In this document: positions 44,145 through 56,956 of the stretch, piece after piece
How the letters are laid out: each line of letters starts with the position of its first letter
How positions within the stretch are numbered: the first letter of the stretch is position 1
Source of the DNA: Riptortus pedestris
Lineage: Eukaryota > Arthropoda > Insecta > Hemiptera > Alydidae
Length of the DNA: 64,000 bases
Assembly: GCA_019009955.1 (NCBI GenBank)
Contig: CM032228.1
Location: 224,447,001-224,511,000, forward strand
Reading direction: 5' to 3'
Notes under the pieces: model-generated
Told to the model about the DNA's origin: nothing
The model's database searches: none
Seen by the model: only the letters and a program-made list of their open reading frames with translations
Made by a program: the position numbers and the translations under genes

Positions 44145-44572
44145 CTCGTTACCAAACTGGATATTCAGACGTTTTATGTAATAATGAAGATGAAGTTCGT
44201 TAACGGCTGAAATCGGACAGTGGAGAGGGGGGGGGGGTTAGAAAGGGGAATTTCAAAAATTAGAAATATCTCCATTATTAAAAGTGTGATTGAAAAAGTT
44301 TATCTTATTGAACATTAAATTTTCTATAAGTTTTCTCACATGTTTTTTTACTATCTTGATGACTGAGATATATATTTTTTTTTTTGGCCTACAGTAAACC
44401 TTGACTCCTGCCATATTAACATTAAGCTGTTATATCACGAAGCACTATATTTGAAACTTAAATTCCAAATATTGTTCTCATTGAACTTTTACTTTTTGTG
44501 ATAAATGCAAATAGGTGACACACGTAGGGAATCTGCTCAGTTTTTGCAGCCACTGCGAGACTATTCCAATAT
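43922..44572 (+). mobile_element. HINE-A, full length with (TA)n(TG)n core
   Basis: TTTAGCAGATTTCCCTTAAA, GGTCGTACTCATGACGC, a compound core at 44050-44145, GTTACCAAACTGGATATTCA, a 12-base G-run, and GGGAATCTGCTCAGTTTTTG. The 3' hairpin is damaged (GCAGCCACTGCGAGAC). Confidence 0.75.
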
Positions 44573-44659
44573 ATGTACCTTTCAAAGGAGTGTTTAAGTG
44601 AATGACCTGTATTTCCAACAATGTGAATAAATTAAGAAGATATATATTTTTTTTAATTA

Positions 44660-44830
44660 AAAAAAAATGTTATTTATTAACTTCTACTTCATTCAATTAA
44701 GGCTAATTGGGATGGAGTTTCTGGAGGTTACCACACCTTTCAATCCTAGGTGGAGCGAAAGATTTTATTAAGCTAGGTCGTGGGTAAATAGATTTATATT
44801 GTCCATGTGAGATATGCACTCATCATTTCA
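44660..44830 (-). mobile_element. SINE-C, degraded
   Basis: TTATTTATTAACTTCTACTT, GGCTAATTGGGATGG, GGAGGTTACCACACC, then a poorly preserved box B region. Confidence 0.65.
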
Positions 44831-44996
44831 AAATAAACTAATAGAAGTATAAAATAGTTAACCAAATTATTTGTCATGATTTCAATTGAAGGCGTATTAA
44901 TGTCTTAATAATAATACTCAAGAGTTTGGACAGAGCTCAATCGATTCATGTTACCAGTACTAATAATGTTATGTACTAAAAGAAACTTAGATAATA

Positions 44997-46336
44997 CTAG
45001 CTCAGATCGCCGGGAATTGATTTGAGTTTGAATGGTGATGGTATTTTTTTGGCAAGGCTTTACTTTGCACAATATTTTGACATTTACCCGTCCCAGTGTT
45101 TAGGGTTAATACCCGTTGTTGGCGTTTGTTAATAATAAAATTAATTTTTTATGTAAGACTTCGCTGTCCTCCAAATTGTCATATTTCCCGTCTCCTGTGC
45201 ATTATGCATCGATTTCAGTTATTAAGGACAAAATATGAACATAGATTTGAATTAATTTTTCCAGCTGCGGTACCTGATAGTTCAAATTGGAATGAATTGT
45301 TGAGCATATCAATATTTCTACGCAAATTACTTGCTCCACACATTGTTCCAGGAGAAATGTATAAAAAAAAAAAGTTAATCTAAATAACAAAGTAAAATAT
45401 TTTGTTATGTGCATGTTTGTCGAAAAAACAAATAGACAATGAAATATAGCGAATTTTTATTTAAGGCCTCCCTTATAACCCCCCATTTCGTTCTAACCTA
45501 AACATTTTAATATAGGTTATAATAATCATGGAAGAATTAATGCTAATTGACATACCGAGTTTTGTTAAGTTCGGTTCAATCGTTAGCACCAAAATAAAAT
45601 TGTTGACTCCCGCTTTAGTTTATAGTGTATATCTCGTTTATACATTGTTAAAAGACAAAAATGGAATATCACAAAAGTTACTCTAAATAACAAAATAAAC
45701 AACTTTTTGTTATGTTCATATTTGCCGAAAAACGAATAGAAAACGAAATATGCTATTTTAAATTCAGGCCTCCCTTACCAACCCCACTCCTGCCTGTCCC
45801 TAGAAATTTTTGGTATGGGCTTATTATAATGAAAGCGTTAGTGCTAATACACATACCGAGTTTTATTTATTTCGGTTGGGTCTTTTGTCCCAAATAAAAG
45901 TGTTCACTTCCGCTATAGGTTTTAGCGTATATCTCGTTTATAATTCAGTATACGAAAAATGTGTATATACAAATGTTACTTCAAAATAACAAAATAATCA
46001 ACTTTTGTTATGTACATATTTGCAGAAAAACCAATAGGAATCGAAATATCCCTATTTTTAATTTCAGGCTTCCCTTATAACCCCCCCTCTGGTTCGTCTC
46101 AGAGGATATTAATATAGCCATAAGTCTAAGTTGGGTTAGTAGTAGTATACATACCAAGTTTCATAAAATTCGGTTCAGCCGTTTATGCGTGAAAAGGTAA
46201 CAAACTAACAAACACACACGAAAGAAACAAAATGCAGTTATGGTGTCTATGACATGTGAAACGAAAAGTTATCGTGAAAATTCGCGAAAAAAATCAATGT
46301 ACAGACAGAGGTTACAATGTTATATGTATATGTAGA
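44997..46336 (-). mobile_element. non-autonomous Helitron, family Heli-B
   Basis: CTAG (44997-45000) after a flanking A, a partly lost hairpin (CTCAGATCGCCGGGAATTG), three modules marked near 45471, 45773 and 46073, the reversed head GTACAGACAGAGGTTAC, and GA (46335-46336) before a flanking T. Both termini are therefore present; 1340 bp. Confidence 0.8.
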
Positions 46337-46364
46337 TAACATTTAAAAATGTTTACTTTAAGAA

Positions 46365-46580
46365 AGGGGCTCAGGTTAGTCATGTGAGTTAAAGCGTTGC
46401 CTTTAATCGCACATGGTAATCCTAGAATAGCGAGTTCGATTCCCTCCTGGGCAGTGGAATTCATTTAGTGATGGAATTTATTAAATAAAATCCTTATTCC
46501 CACCCTGGCTAGAAAAGTTAGGAACCTGTAGATAACCCGTCCCAATTAGCCTTAGTTGCAAAAAGTGGACGTTAATAAAT
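46365..46580 (+). mobile_element. SINE-C (reference copy)
   Basis: The tRNA-like head GGTTAGTCATGTGAGTTAAA and GCGTTGCCTTT contains box A; box B is GAGTTCGATTCCC (46432-46444). The body holds AATCCTTATTCCCACCCTGG, GTAGATAACCCGTCCCAATT and AGTGGACGTTAATAAATAAT. Box A and box B are about 45 bp apart, as in a tRNA-derived RNA polymerase III promoter. The tail is an AATA repeat. Confidence 0.85.
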
Positions 46581-46659
46581 AATTAATTAATTATTTTAAG
46601 AAAAAGGCATATTCTTCTAAGGGCATGACTATTGTCCATATGTTTACTTTAATGGCATT

Positions 46660-46850
46660 TTTGGAAGAAAAAAGAACTTTCACTGGGACAAGGATCAATT
46701 AAAAGTCCTTTTCCTCTACTATTGTTTTTAATTTTATGCAAAGTGCACTTTCGGAGCCAGCGCACCATCGTCAGTGCCTGCTGATTGATTATAGCTGCGT
46801 AGCCTGGACAACAACCGCCGGGAGACTGTCATAAAGAAATAGTGTATGTT
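46660..46850 (-). mobile_element. Penelope-like element terminal-repeat fragment
   Basis: It shares GGATCAATTAAAAGTCC, GTGCACTTTC, ATCGTCAGTGCCTGCTGATT and GTAGCCTGGAC with 57410-57545, and contains a hammerhead motif. No coding part adjoins. Confidence 0.55.
46738..46777 (-). ncRNA. hammerhead ribozyme motif (PLE type)
   Basis: On the minus strand: stem I GCA/UGC, core CUGACGA, a U, stem II GGUGC/GCUCC with one mismatch and a 4-nt loop, core GAAA, stem III AGUGCACU (self-complementary), cleavage-site U. Every core position is conserved. The layout is the same as at 13172-13212, including the extra U before stem II. Confidence 0.6.
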
Positions 46851-47229
46851 ATCTCCATGAAATGGAAACATTTTGTCAAGAGCTTGACAAAGCAGATGGA
46901 TTACTTTCCCTTACTTTTTATGAATAATTTTTGAAATAATGCTTAAATAATATATCGGACAATTATTCTCTTTAAGGTTGTATATATATTAATTGAATCA
47001 TTTTGTGAAGTAATATTCTTTTTAAAAGATAAATTAAACTCACCAAACAATGTCTTCATTGAATTTTTACAGAATGCGATACATGCAAATTCCTTTTTTG
47101 ATTTAGCTCTTGATCGCCCAAACCATATCAATCCTAATCCTTTTTTGATGACTTCATAAATGAAGATTTTGAGTTCTTCAATCGAGAATGTTTATTTCAC
47201 CTATTCCATTCTTGACATTTAATCGATGC
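46851..47229. other. unassigned AT-rich DNA
   Basis: Nothing recognised. Confidence 0.3.
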
Positions 47230-47588
47230 ATGTAACACTTAAGTTCATATTCGTTAATGGCTTAAATCACTATAAGAATAGCGGGCGGTAGAGAGGGGAA
47301 TTCTGAAATTCATAATTCTTCGTTATTATGAAAAACGTTATGGAACCTACTTTGTTAAACCGCCCATGCTCTACAATTGTTATTTTTTACTGTTTTTCGT
47401 GGCTCAAATATTAAGCGAGTTGTTCAGCCATTGCAATGGTTTCCAGCCTTATGCAAACCCCAACTTTTAGTCAACGGATTTTTACTTAATAATAGAAAAT
47501 ATATGGCGAGACGAGATCAGTAGTTCGTCATACCAGCAGATGTGAAATATTCTTAGTTGACGCAGTCCATGCGTGATGGACTTTCGTA
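47230..47588 (+). mobile_element. HINE-A 3' half
   Basis: TTCATATTCGTTAATGGCTT, a G-rich stretch, TTATGCAAACCCCAACTTTT, and AGTTGACGCAGTCCATGCGT, GATGGACTTTCG at the end. 5' half missing. Confidence 0.6.
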
Positions 47589-48090
47589 AAGTATACATGC
47601 AATTACAACTAGTACATCCATAATTTCTTTTTCTATCGCTTACATAAGCTGTTTTGTATTTCTAATACGTGCATATCCAAACTTTGAGCTTCGAAAAATG
47701 AAATAATTACAGTGAAAATTCTAATAATAAACAAACGAAATCAATTGCCATCAACGGCTTTCCAAGTTCGGAATTGTTACACGAGTAAACAAGTTTGTAG
47801 AGGTATTAGTGTAAGTTAACAAATTGTAATTGAACTGTCAAAGAAATGGCAAAGTTTAGCGACGCACGGATTAGAGATGTCTCCAATCTAGTCGGCTGAG
47901 TGGAAAGTTTGTTCCCCTTATCTTCACTTTAATGAAACCTGCTAATAGGTTGGAGGCTCCAACTCAAAGAACAAGGGGATACGGCCTTGCTATCTCTCCT
48001 CCATTTCTTATTAAAGAGTCTCTGTTTCTTAAAAATAAGGTTAGACTTGTTGTTGTTAGTGATTTCAGATATTACACCGAATATGCTAAA

Positions 48091-48134
48091 GAGTCCGTCA
48101 CGCAGGGGCTGCGTAAACTATGCAGATTTCCCAA
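48091..48134 (-). mobile_element. HINE-A 3' end only
   Basis: GAGTCCGTCACGCAGGGGCT, GCGTAAACTATGCAGATTTC, CC. The hairpin is intact, yet nothing of the adjacent body follows; a body piece (AATCCAATATTTGGTAGTTA) appears at 48275-48325. Confidence 0.65.
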
Positions 48135-48348
48135 ATATTGGAATGAAACACTACTGACGTCATCTCAGAAATATTCTCTATTTCCGAAAATCAATCCGAT
48201 GAGTGGAAGTGGCAGGTCAATAATATATTAATTCGTAACGTCATCACACTAACTATGTATCTCACATAATAAAGGTTCTTTGAATCCAATATTTGGTAGT
48301 TACGCTTGGAATAAGTTGTTTAACGATATATTCTCTCATTTTTAAATT

Positions 48349-48830
48349 GTGTTCATTCCAGACTTCTGGACAACTCAGATAATCTCTGGGCATGGCGATT
48401 TTTACGCCAAACTACATACTTTCAAAAGGAAGGAAGATCCTAAATGCAAGTGCGGAGAAATCGAAGATGCGCGCCATATATTACTGGAATGCACTTATTA
48501 TACAAAAGAAAGACTAGAATTGGCAGAAGAATTCTCCCTTCTTGAATGGCTTCCAACAGCATTAAAAGACTTGTTGAAAACAAAGACATTTTTATAGTGT
48601 TTAAGAAATTTACTACTATTAAATAATAAATAAATAAATTATAATAACTAAAATACTTTTGAGTGTAAAGTATTAAATTTGGTTTACAAATGTTATAGAC
48701 ATTTATTAGAAAAAATTAAAATAGTTAAAATTAAAGACTTAGAATTAGTTTAAAAGGTATATTGGAATCCCACTCAACAGAGCAGCGGCATTCCAATTGC
48801 GGACACCCTAAAATTTTAAGCGAATAGTTT
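48349..48830 (+). pseudogene. LINE ORF2 C-terminus plus 3' UTR
   Basis: An open frame (48349-48597) reads TTQIISGHGDFYAKLHTFKR, then DPKCKCGEIEDARHILLECT and LLKTKTFL. The SGHGxFxxxLxxF...CxCGxxxDxxHILLxC order is the zinc-binding tail after RNase H in R1/I/Jockey-type LINE proteins. An AT-rich 3' UTR follows. Everything upstream of this tail is missing. The frame itself is undamaged. Confidence 0.7.
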
Positions 48831-48862
48831 GCTATAATCACTTTTTTTATTAATGCACAAAG

Positions 48863-48981
48863 CTCATCCTCGCTGCTTAGAAAGCATCAAGGAGGAGTTA
48901 CCACAGACGTATTTAAAATTCCGGGAATCAAAATTCAAACACGAAATTGGAATGTACCGCTTGTATGAGGGTAGCCTCAAG
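48863..48981 (+). CDS. candidate internal exon, unknown protein
   Basis: A 119-bp segment lies between CTTTTTTTATTAATGCACAAAG and a donor GTAATG. With two leading bases it encodes HPRCLESIKEELPQTYLKFR and ESKFKHEIGMYRLYEGSLK. The charged, balanced composition is exon-like and unlike the flanks. No family is recognised. The following sequence turns into GT and GA microsatellites, as an intron could. It may also be read from ATG 48853 without splicing, but then it runs into the GA tract. Confidence 0.4.
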
Positions 48982-49033
48982 GTAATGCGGGGGCAGAGAA
49001 GGATAAAACAAAAGAAAAAGAAAGAGATAGAGA

Positions 49034-49924
<891 letters not shown>

Positions 49925-50345
49925 AAATTGTCAATTAAGGGCTGTGTAAACTAAGCAGATTTTTCATATGCTGAAACGACACGAAAGTGATTTTATGTCG
50001 CAATCTAGTTTCTATTATTCCCTTAGTAGGAAACACACGTAAAAATGAATTGAATCTAAAGCTCAGTTATCGAAAGTTAAAATTGGATGAAAAGGATTGA
50101 AACAAAAATAACTCGTTTAATATTCAAGATACAGAAATGAATATATAGCTGCAATGTTTCATCTGATTGGTTCTATAATATTTTAATAACAGAGAAATTC
50201 CAAATTTGTAATTTTCTCCCACTAAACCCCTTATCTTGCTCGTAGAATATCAACCATTAACGGATATGATTATTAGTTTTCCCTGAAAGTTATAAATATT
50301 GAGTTAGGTATCAATCAAACATAAATGTCAACCGCTCGAACGTCA
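49925..50345 (-). mobile_element. HINE-A copy, old
   Basis: GGGCTGTGTAAACTAAGCAG, AATATTCAAGATACAGAAAT, CATCTGATTGGTTCTATAAT, ATCAACCATTAACGGATATG, ACCGCTCGAACGTCAACAGA follow family order to the TA site. The 5' half is missing. Confidence 0.6.
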
Positions 50346-50433
50346 ACAGATATATATACCACAAGCGTATTCAGAGCGACGCCACTCCATTTGATGTACA
50401 AAAATAAAAAATTAAATAGGAAATGAATATTGA

Positions 50434-51172
50434 AAAATTCCGTCACGCAGGGGCTGCGTAAACTAAGCAGATTTCCCTCGTGAAGTTTAGTAATAGATAA
50501 ATCTACATACTGCTAACACAACAGCACCGTGAATAAATACTAACGGAAATAAGAAATGTTTCATCCAATTTCAATAACCGTTGGGTTAAAACGGTAAACC
50601 CCGTTTGTTTACCCCTCTGCCACTTCACACTGGAAAGAATAACAATTTTTGTAATATATCAGAATATAACATATTAATTTTATTGAGAACTATTTACTAT
50701 ACCTAGTACTGTAATTAATAATGAGTCAGAATAATTGTTATCTCAATCAATCAAATTTTAGTAGTCCAAAACCTTAAGACGGGTGGGGGGTCACTGGGGC
50801 ATATTTGCATAATAAAGGTCTCTTGAATACAATTTTTGGTATTTAAACTTCGAATAATGTGATTTATTATGTAGCAGAGTATTGTTTATGTAACATGAGT
50901 AGAAGTGGCGGTTTGCTGATGGCTGAAAACTGAAAAATGCTAATATCTCGGTTCATATTCAAGATAGAGAATAAATGTATATGAAAAATATTTTATAGTA
51001 AAAATTTAATTTGCAATAAGAGTGATTCTATACAATTTTTCGATCCGAATTATAGCAACGGAGATATTTTGAATTTTCTAAAATCCTCCCGTCTAAACCC
51101 CCCCCCCTCCTACTGGTCCGATTTCAGTCATTAACGAACTTGATCTTTATTTTTACATAAAATGTTTAAATA

Positions 51173-51219
<47 letters not shown>

Positions 51220-51353
51220 TATATAATTTTGAACGGACCTCATTTTCGTCATCTCCTGGGTAGGATCGATGGACATTTGAAGATATTTTTCGAAATTCGC
51301 GTCATGAGTACGACCTCAATAGCTGATTTCCCTTAAGAGAAATCTGCTAAAAA
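50434..51353 (-). mobile_element. HINE-A, full-length long variant with TA core
   Basis: TTCCGTCACGCAGGGGCTGC, AACTAAGCAGATTTCCC, the long-variant block (TGAGTCAGAATAATTGTTAT, GGCATATTTGCATAATAAAG), the standard body, a TA core (51178-51225), CTCATTTTCGTCATCTCCTG and GCTGATTTCCCTTAAGAGAA, ATCTGCTAAAA. About 920 bp and well preserved. Confidence 0.85.
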
Positions 51354-52376
51354 TCTATATGATAATTACGTTGATACGTTAAAATGACATACACGAAATA
51401 AATTTGTTTGTATGACAATTTTTAGACATAATATGAATTACAACTTTATTCAGGAACAACGACCCCCCCCCCCACTCCTCAAACAATCTGAGCCAATGAA
51501 AGTTCAGCAATGTTTTTAGGTCTTAAAAATGTTCATCAACGTAAATAATGCACTCAAATATATTGCGTAAAATCAACAACCATTTATATTAAGGTTGCCG
51601 ATCAATGTTGTTATTTGAGTATGTATTGTAACGTTGAATAGTCCCCTAATGGTTGCGGAAATAATTAATTCTTCTTATTTATAAATTTATTACAAATATG
51701 CAATGTACAGAAGCAAAAGTATACCCCACTAATTAGACCTCAACTAAAATAAGCGGGCTACAATTTAAGTACCCAATTCCATCAGAACTTTTACGGTTTA
51801 ACGTGTGGAAATGGTAAAAGGAGAATAATGAATTTAGTTTTAAAATATGGAAAGCACAAGAAATAGTAATGGTTATGAAAAAATTATGAAAGTTGAAACG
51901 ACAGAATTTGTAAAATATCTAAGAAGGGAATTTTCTTGAGAGTTGAATAGGCTGCTTGTTTACTTGTCTCCTGATATTCAGGTTCTATACTCAAACAAGA
52001 AAATGCCTATAATTAGCCAGCTGTTGCAGAAGCCCATTATTGTAGAATGTCTCAATTTGAAAGGGAACATAAACCCCTCTGCAACTGAAAATCACTACTC
52101 CCGGAAATGGGATCACGCAAAGCCAGAAGATACTGTAACTGCACCTGAAAAACAATTCTAATTAAAATAAGTTGGACGAATAGCGAGAACCAAATAACTC
52201 AAGAACGTTCGACATTAAAATAAAAATTACTTCCCTCTTATGAAATGGTACGAAATAATAATAACATGTTCTATACATAATTACCCAGCAGTTCGGCAAA
52301 AAGAAAGTGTGTTAACATTAAACTCCCAGTAAATCGAAAAATTAGAGACACTGTAATAGTTTCATCTCAACTTAAG
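51354..52376. other. unassigned AT-rich DNA
   Basis: A 72-codon frame at 51943-52161 (+) includes KKMPIISQLLQKPIIVECLN and HYSRKWDHAKPEDTVTAPEK; it is protein-like in composition but unknown. Nothing else stands out. Confidence 0.3.
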
Positions 52377-52862
52377 GTCATCTGTTAACGCTCCAGCGGT
52401 CGCAATTATTGTTTAATCGTTACCAAACTTCATATTTAAGTGTTTTGCGTAAAAAGAGAGATCAAGTTCGTTAATAGCTGAGACCAGTGGGAGGGGGGTG
52501 GGTTTTAGACGGGGGATTTTTTGAAATTCAATAACTCCGGTTACTATACGTCGGATCGAAAATATTATAAATGACTCTATTGTTAAATTAAATTTACTAT
52601 AAATATTGTTAATATACTTTTATTTCTCTATCTTGAATATTAACCGAGATATTTGCATTTGTATTCTGCATGTGGCTCGGGCAGCAGTGGCTAAGTTCGT
52701 ATTTTCCGCCGTGAGCTGCACTGCTGGAAAGTATTTTCATTTTGAGAAGTATCTGGTGTATTTTTGATGATATGCAAAGCTTCGATAGAAATGGCGTCCT
52801 ATTGTAAAACTTCGTCACGTGGGAAATCTGCTTAGTTTACGCAGCCCCTGCGTGACGGACTT
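52377..52862 (+). mobile_element. HINE-A 3' half, starting at the TA-core position
   Basis: It starts TCATCTGTTAACGCTCCAGC, just where other copies resume after the TA core, and ends with an intact GGGAAATCTGCTTAGTTTAC, GCAGCCCCTGCGTGACGGAC, TTTG. Confidence 0.75.
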
Positions 52863-53165
52863 TGAATTTGAATAGTTACTTCATTCAATCATATGTTTTG
52901 GATTTTATTTTAATATGGCTTTCCATGTTTCAGAGAGCATGACCGTCGTTTATTGTATTTGTTCTCTTGTTAAATTTGAGAGCTTCTAGAACTAATATTT
53001 TACCAAGATGGTCTTCGCAATGTAGAACTTTTGTCTCGTTGGGCTTAATTTGGTGAAAGAAAATACTTGCGTGTCTACCTATGGCAGATGTTTCTGTTTT
53101 GTCATGTTTTAGATCAGCCATGTGTTGGTTAACTCTTGTAGCAGTCTTCTTACGTTACGATCTAC
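52863..53165 (-). pseudogene. Penelope-like element GIY-YIG domain, C-terminal part
   Basis: The minus strand reads KTATRVNQHMADLKHDKTET, SAIGRHASIFFH, HCEDHLGKILVLEALKFNKR and TNTIN. This matches the second half of PLE GIY-YIG nucleases (RxxxHxxDxKH...SAxxxH...LxLEALxIxKxxxxIN). The start (GIY, YIG) is not present. The 3' UTR (TTATTTTAATATGGCTTTCC in plus sense, then ATAGTTACTTCATTCAATCA) is shared with the next two PLE pieces. Confidence 0.65.
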
Positions 53166-53243
53166 ACTTTGATCGTCAAACAAGAACGGTAATAAATAAT
53201 TTAACGTAACGATCATCTTAAGTTCGACGAGTCAAAAAATCGA

Positions 53244-53369
53244 CATAGAGAAGACTGCCTCGGTAAAAGATCAGTCCTAGAAGCCCTAAAAATTAACAAG
53301 AGAACAAACACAATAAAAGGCGTGGACGGTGTCATATTTTCTGAAACGTGGAAAGCCATATTAAAATAA
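53244..53369 (+). pseudogene. Penelope-like element ORF end
   Basis: The frame reads HREDCLGKRSVLEALKINKR, TNTIKGVDGVIFSETWKAIL, K and stop. It is paralogous to the fragment at 52863-53165, which lies in the opposite orientation, so the two form an imperfect inverted repeat. The conserved end is that of PLE GIY-YIG domains. Confidence 0.65.
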
Positions 53370-53636
53370 AATCCAAAACATATGATTGAATGAAGTAACT
53401 ATTAAAATTAAAACATTGCCTGGAGAAGGTGAACGCATCGAAAATTTAGAAAGCAAGCCGACATTCAAACCGCTGGGGCAGTTAGCCAAACTCCTCAAAA
53501 TGAAGAATTAGCATATATTTAGCTGTGAAATTTTCAAAATTTTATCTGCAATAATGGATAAGGTGGGACATTTCTTTGTTGAGATCTCAGTCATTCTGCA
53601 GTTTAAATAATTTAAAGACACTTCAGGATCAATTAA
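53370..53636 (+). mobile_element. Penelope-like element 3' region, first copy
   Basis: AAAATCCAAAACATATGATT to CTTCAGGATCAATTA. The same sequence recurs at 57153-57420 with about 10 percent differences and a locally divergent stretch, so two tandem-like PLE tails flank the HINE-A block. Confidence 0.7.
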
Positions 53637-54479
53637 AAGTCCGTCACGCAGGGCAGCTGCGTTAGAAACTAAGCAGAAACACACATCTACTCCCAAACGT
53701 GCAAAGTTTTACAATAGAGGAATCTGCGTCTGCTCTACATACAACAACTGTAGTGTAGTAAGAAACCTCCTAAACCTTAAAAACTATTATATTTAGTGTG
53801 ATGGCGTAATTAACCCAAGTAAGTTTCTAAGCCCAGATCGGAGTCCGAGAAGAAAAAAAAGAAAAACGAGTTAACCCGTAACACCTCCTACAAACCATAT
53901 TCACAGAGGGGAAGAACTATGTTCGGAAACGGCCAACCTAGAGCTCACTCGTGCCGGGAAAAAAGTCCGAACATTAGCCGAACTAACTGGTGACCATCAC
54001 ATAAGCGCAGGAATACAAAGGCCAAATATCTACGGTTAAGGATTCAACACAATGATTCGAGAGAATAAATGTATAATAATCTATATTTAAAGTAAATGTA
54101 ATTTGCAATAAGATTGAGTTACTGTTACAATTTTTCGGCTTCCGACGGTATAAGTAACGGAGATATTTTTTTCTGAATTTTCAAAAATCCTCATCCCCTT
54201 TTAAATAAATAAAAAATTAATTAGAGAAACAAAATAAAAACAAACAATAAATAAAGTTAAACCCCCGAAAATTATAACACAATAAAAACCCCCTAAACAT
54301 ATAAAAAAAAAATTTAAATTTTACCCACCACCCCCCCTCCTCAACTCTCCCACTGGATCACGATTTCAGCTCGTTAACGAACTTGTTCCATCTATTTCCT
54401 TTTTACATAAAAACGACTAAATATCGAGTTTGGGTAACGATCAAACGTAACATACAAATATTTTTTATAAAATACGATC

Positions 54480-54545
54480 TATATAATATATATATAAAAT
54501 TATGGTAATATCCTCTGTTCTGGTTACAATTGATTCTTTTTTTTC

Positions 54546-54580
<35 letters not shown>

Positions 54581-55737
54581 CTTTTTTTTCATTCGCGAAA
54601 TTTTCACGATATACTTTCAGGGGGGGGGGGTACGTTTCATGCATGGACGGTATCAATAGACCCATGACACCCATACTGCAATTTTGCTTTCTTTTCTCGT
54701 GTCTTAGAGTGTTTCAATTGTTTTGGTTACCTTCGTCCATTCTTCACTGGCATCAAACGGTCTGAATCCGAATTTTATGAAAAACTTGGCACTGCTATAA
54801 TTACTACTAGTCCCAACTTGGACTATTAGGCTATATTAATATTCTCCTAAGACGAACAGGAGGGTGGGGGTTATAAGGACAGGCTGGAAATTAAAAATAA
54901 AATGCGATTATTTCGTTTTCCCCTATTGCTTTTTTTTCAGTTTCTTTTTCATTCAAGAGCAATATGCCACATGAAAAAAAGGTTGTTTTTTAATTCTGTT
55001 ATTATAGAGTAAAACTTTTGTTAATATGCACTTTTTGCGTTATACGGAAGTATTAAATGCAGATAAAAATTATAACGCTAAAAGAACTATTATTGGGCGG
55101 GAGACCACAAATTTTTATTTGGCACAAAAAGACTCAACAACCGTCTAAAAACCAAAAAACTCGCTATGTGAATTAATACTAACAATTTCCCTTATCAATA
55201 AAAGTCCATACTAAATATAATTCTAGAGAGAGACGTGCGTGAAAGTGGGGGTTTATATGGATAGGATTTAAAGGCCCTGAAATTAAAAATAACGAATAAT
55301 TCTCGTTTCCCTTTTGCTTTTTTTTTTTTCTTCTTTCTTTTCAGCAAAATGATGCAACATACACAAAAGTTGTTTATTTTCTGTTATTTAGCAGAAAGAA
55401 ATTTGCTCAACACTTTTCGTTTCGATATGAACTACCAGGATACCTGACCTGAAAAAATTATGCCAAATGTATGTCAATATTTTCTCCTTAATAAATTCAA
55501 ATCTACGCATTAATGCACAGGGGAGACGGGAAATATCGACAATATGCAGGACAGTGAAGTCTTACCATAAAAAAAATAATTTTATTATTAACAAATGACC
55601 AACAACGGGTATTAACCCTAAACACTGGTAACGGGAAATGTCAAAAATACTTGTGCAAAAGTTAAAGCCTTGCCAAAAATATACCATCACAATTCAGCCT
55701 CAAATGAATTCCCGAGCGAAGCGGGTATCTGAGCTAG
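54480..55737 (+). mobile_element. Heli-B copy (first of a tandem pair)
   Basis: The head is expanded by a run of T (54538-54600) and insertions (CGTTTCATGCATGGACGG). Modules are visible near 54870 and 55250. It ends CCCGAGCGAAGCGGG, TATCTGAG, CTAG (55734-55737) then T. Confidence 0.7.
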
Positions 55738-56956
55738 TATATATAAAATTTATATATTTATATATAATAAAAATTGTAACCTCTGTCTGTACATTGATTT
55801 TTTTCTGCGAAATTTCACGATAATCTTTTTCGTTTCATACATTGTCCATAAGGAACACCATAACTGCATTTTGTTTCTTTGTGTGTCTGTTTGTTTTGTT
55901 TGTTTGTTTGTTTGTTTAATTTGTTTGTTTGATTTGTTACCTTTTCACGCATAAACCGCCTGAACCGAATTTTATGAAACTTAGTATGTGGTATTACTAC
56001 TATACCCAACCTTAGACTTTAGGCTATATTTAATATTCTCTGAAAACGAACAGTGAGTGGGGTTTGTTAATAAGGGAGCGCCTGAAATTAAAAATAGCGA
56101 TATTTCGTTTCCTATTGGTTTTTTGGCAAATATGCATATAACAAAAGTTGTTTATTTTTGTTCATGTAGGAATAACTTTTGTTTATATACACTTTTTTCG
56201 TTATACCGAACTATAAAGGCGTTATACGCTAAAAATTATAAACGGGAGTCAACAATTTTATTTGGCACACAGACTCAACCGAACTAAATTAAAAACTCGG
56301 TATGTGTATTAGCACTAACGCCCTTCCTTATAATAATCCATACAAAACATTTTTAGGGACGGGCAGGATAGTGGGGGCTTATAAGGGACGCGCTGTAATT
56401 AAAAATAGTGGATATTCCGTTTCTATTGGTGTTTCGGTAAATATGCACATAAGAAAAAAGTTGTTTATTTTGTTATTTAGAAGAAAACTTTTGTTATATA
56501 CACTTTTGTAGTATACCAAAGTATAAATGAGGTTATACGTTAAAACCTTTAGGGGGCACTAACGGCTGAACCGAACTTAACAAAAACTCGGGATGGTCAA
56601 TTAGCATTAATTCTTCCATGGAATATAAGTTATATTTAAAAATTTTTAGGCGTTCGAACTGGAGGAGGGGGGTTATAAGGGGAAGCCTGAAATAAAAATT
56701 TCCACCATATTTACATGTATAAGAAAACGGGAAATATAAAAAATATCGAAGGACTGTGAAGAAATTATCGAACAAATTAAATTTTTCCCTATTATTAGCA
56801 AATCACCAGACAACGACGGGTATCAATCCTTAAACACTTGGAACGGGTTAAATGTCAAAAATATTGTGCAAATGTTAAAGCCTGCCTAAAACAAAATCCA
56901 TCACCATTCAGCCTCAAATTCAGATTCCTGGGCGAAGCCGGGGTGTATTGAGCTTA

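Noticed and set aside
47932..48231. 99-codon plus-strand frame
   Set aside because: It runs through a HINE-A hairpin end, so it is a chance join of unrelated DNA.
54502..54765. Frame with a long Phe run
   Set aside because: It comes from a T homopolymer in the insertion-rich stretch and is unreliable.
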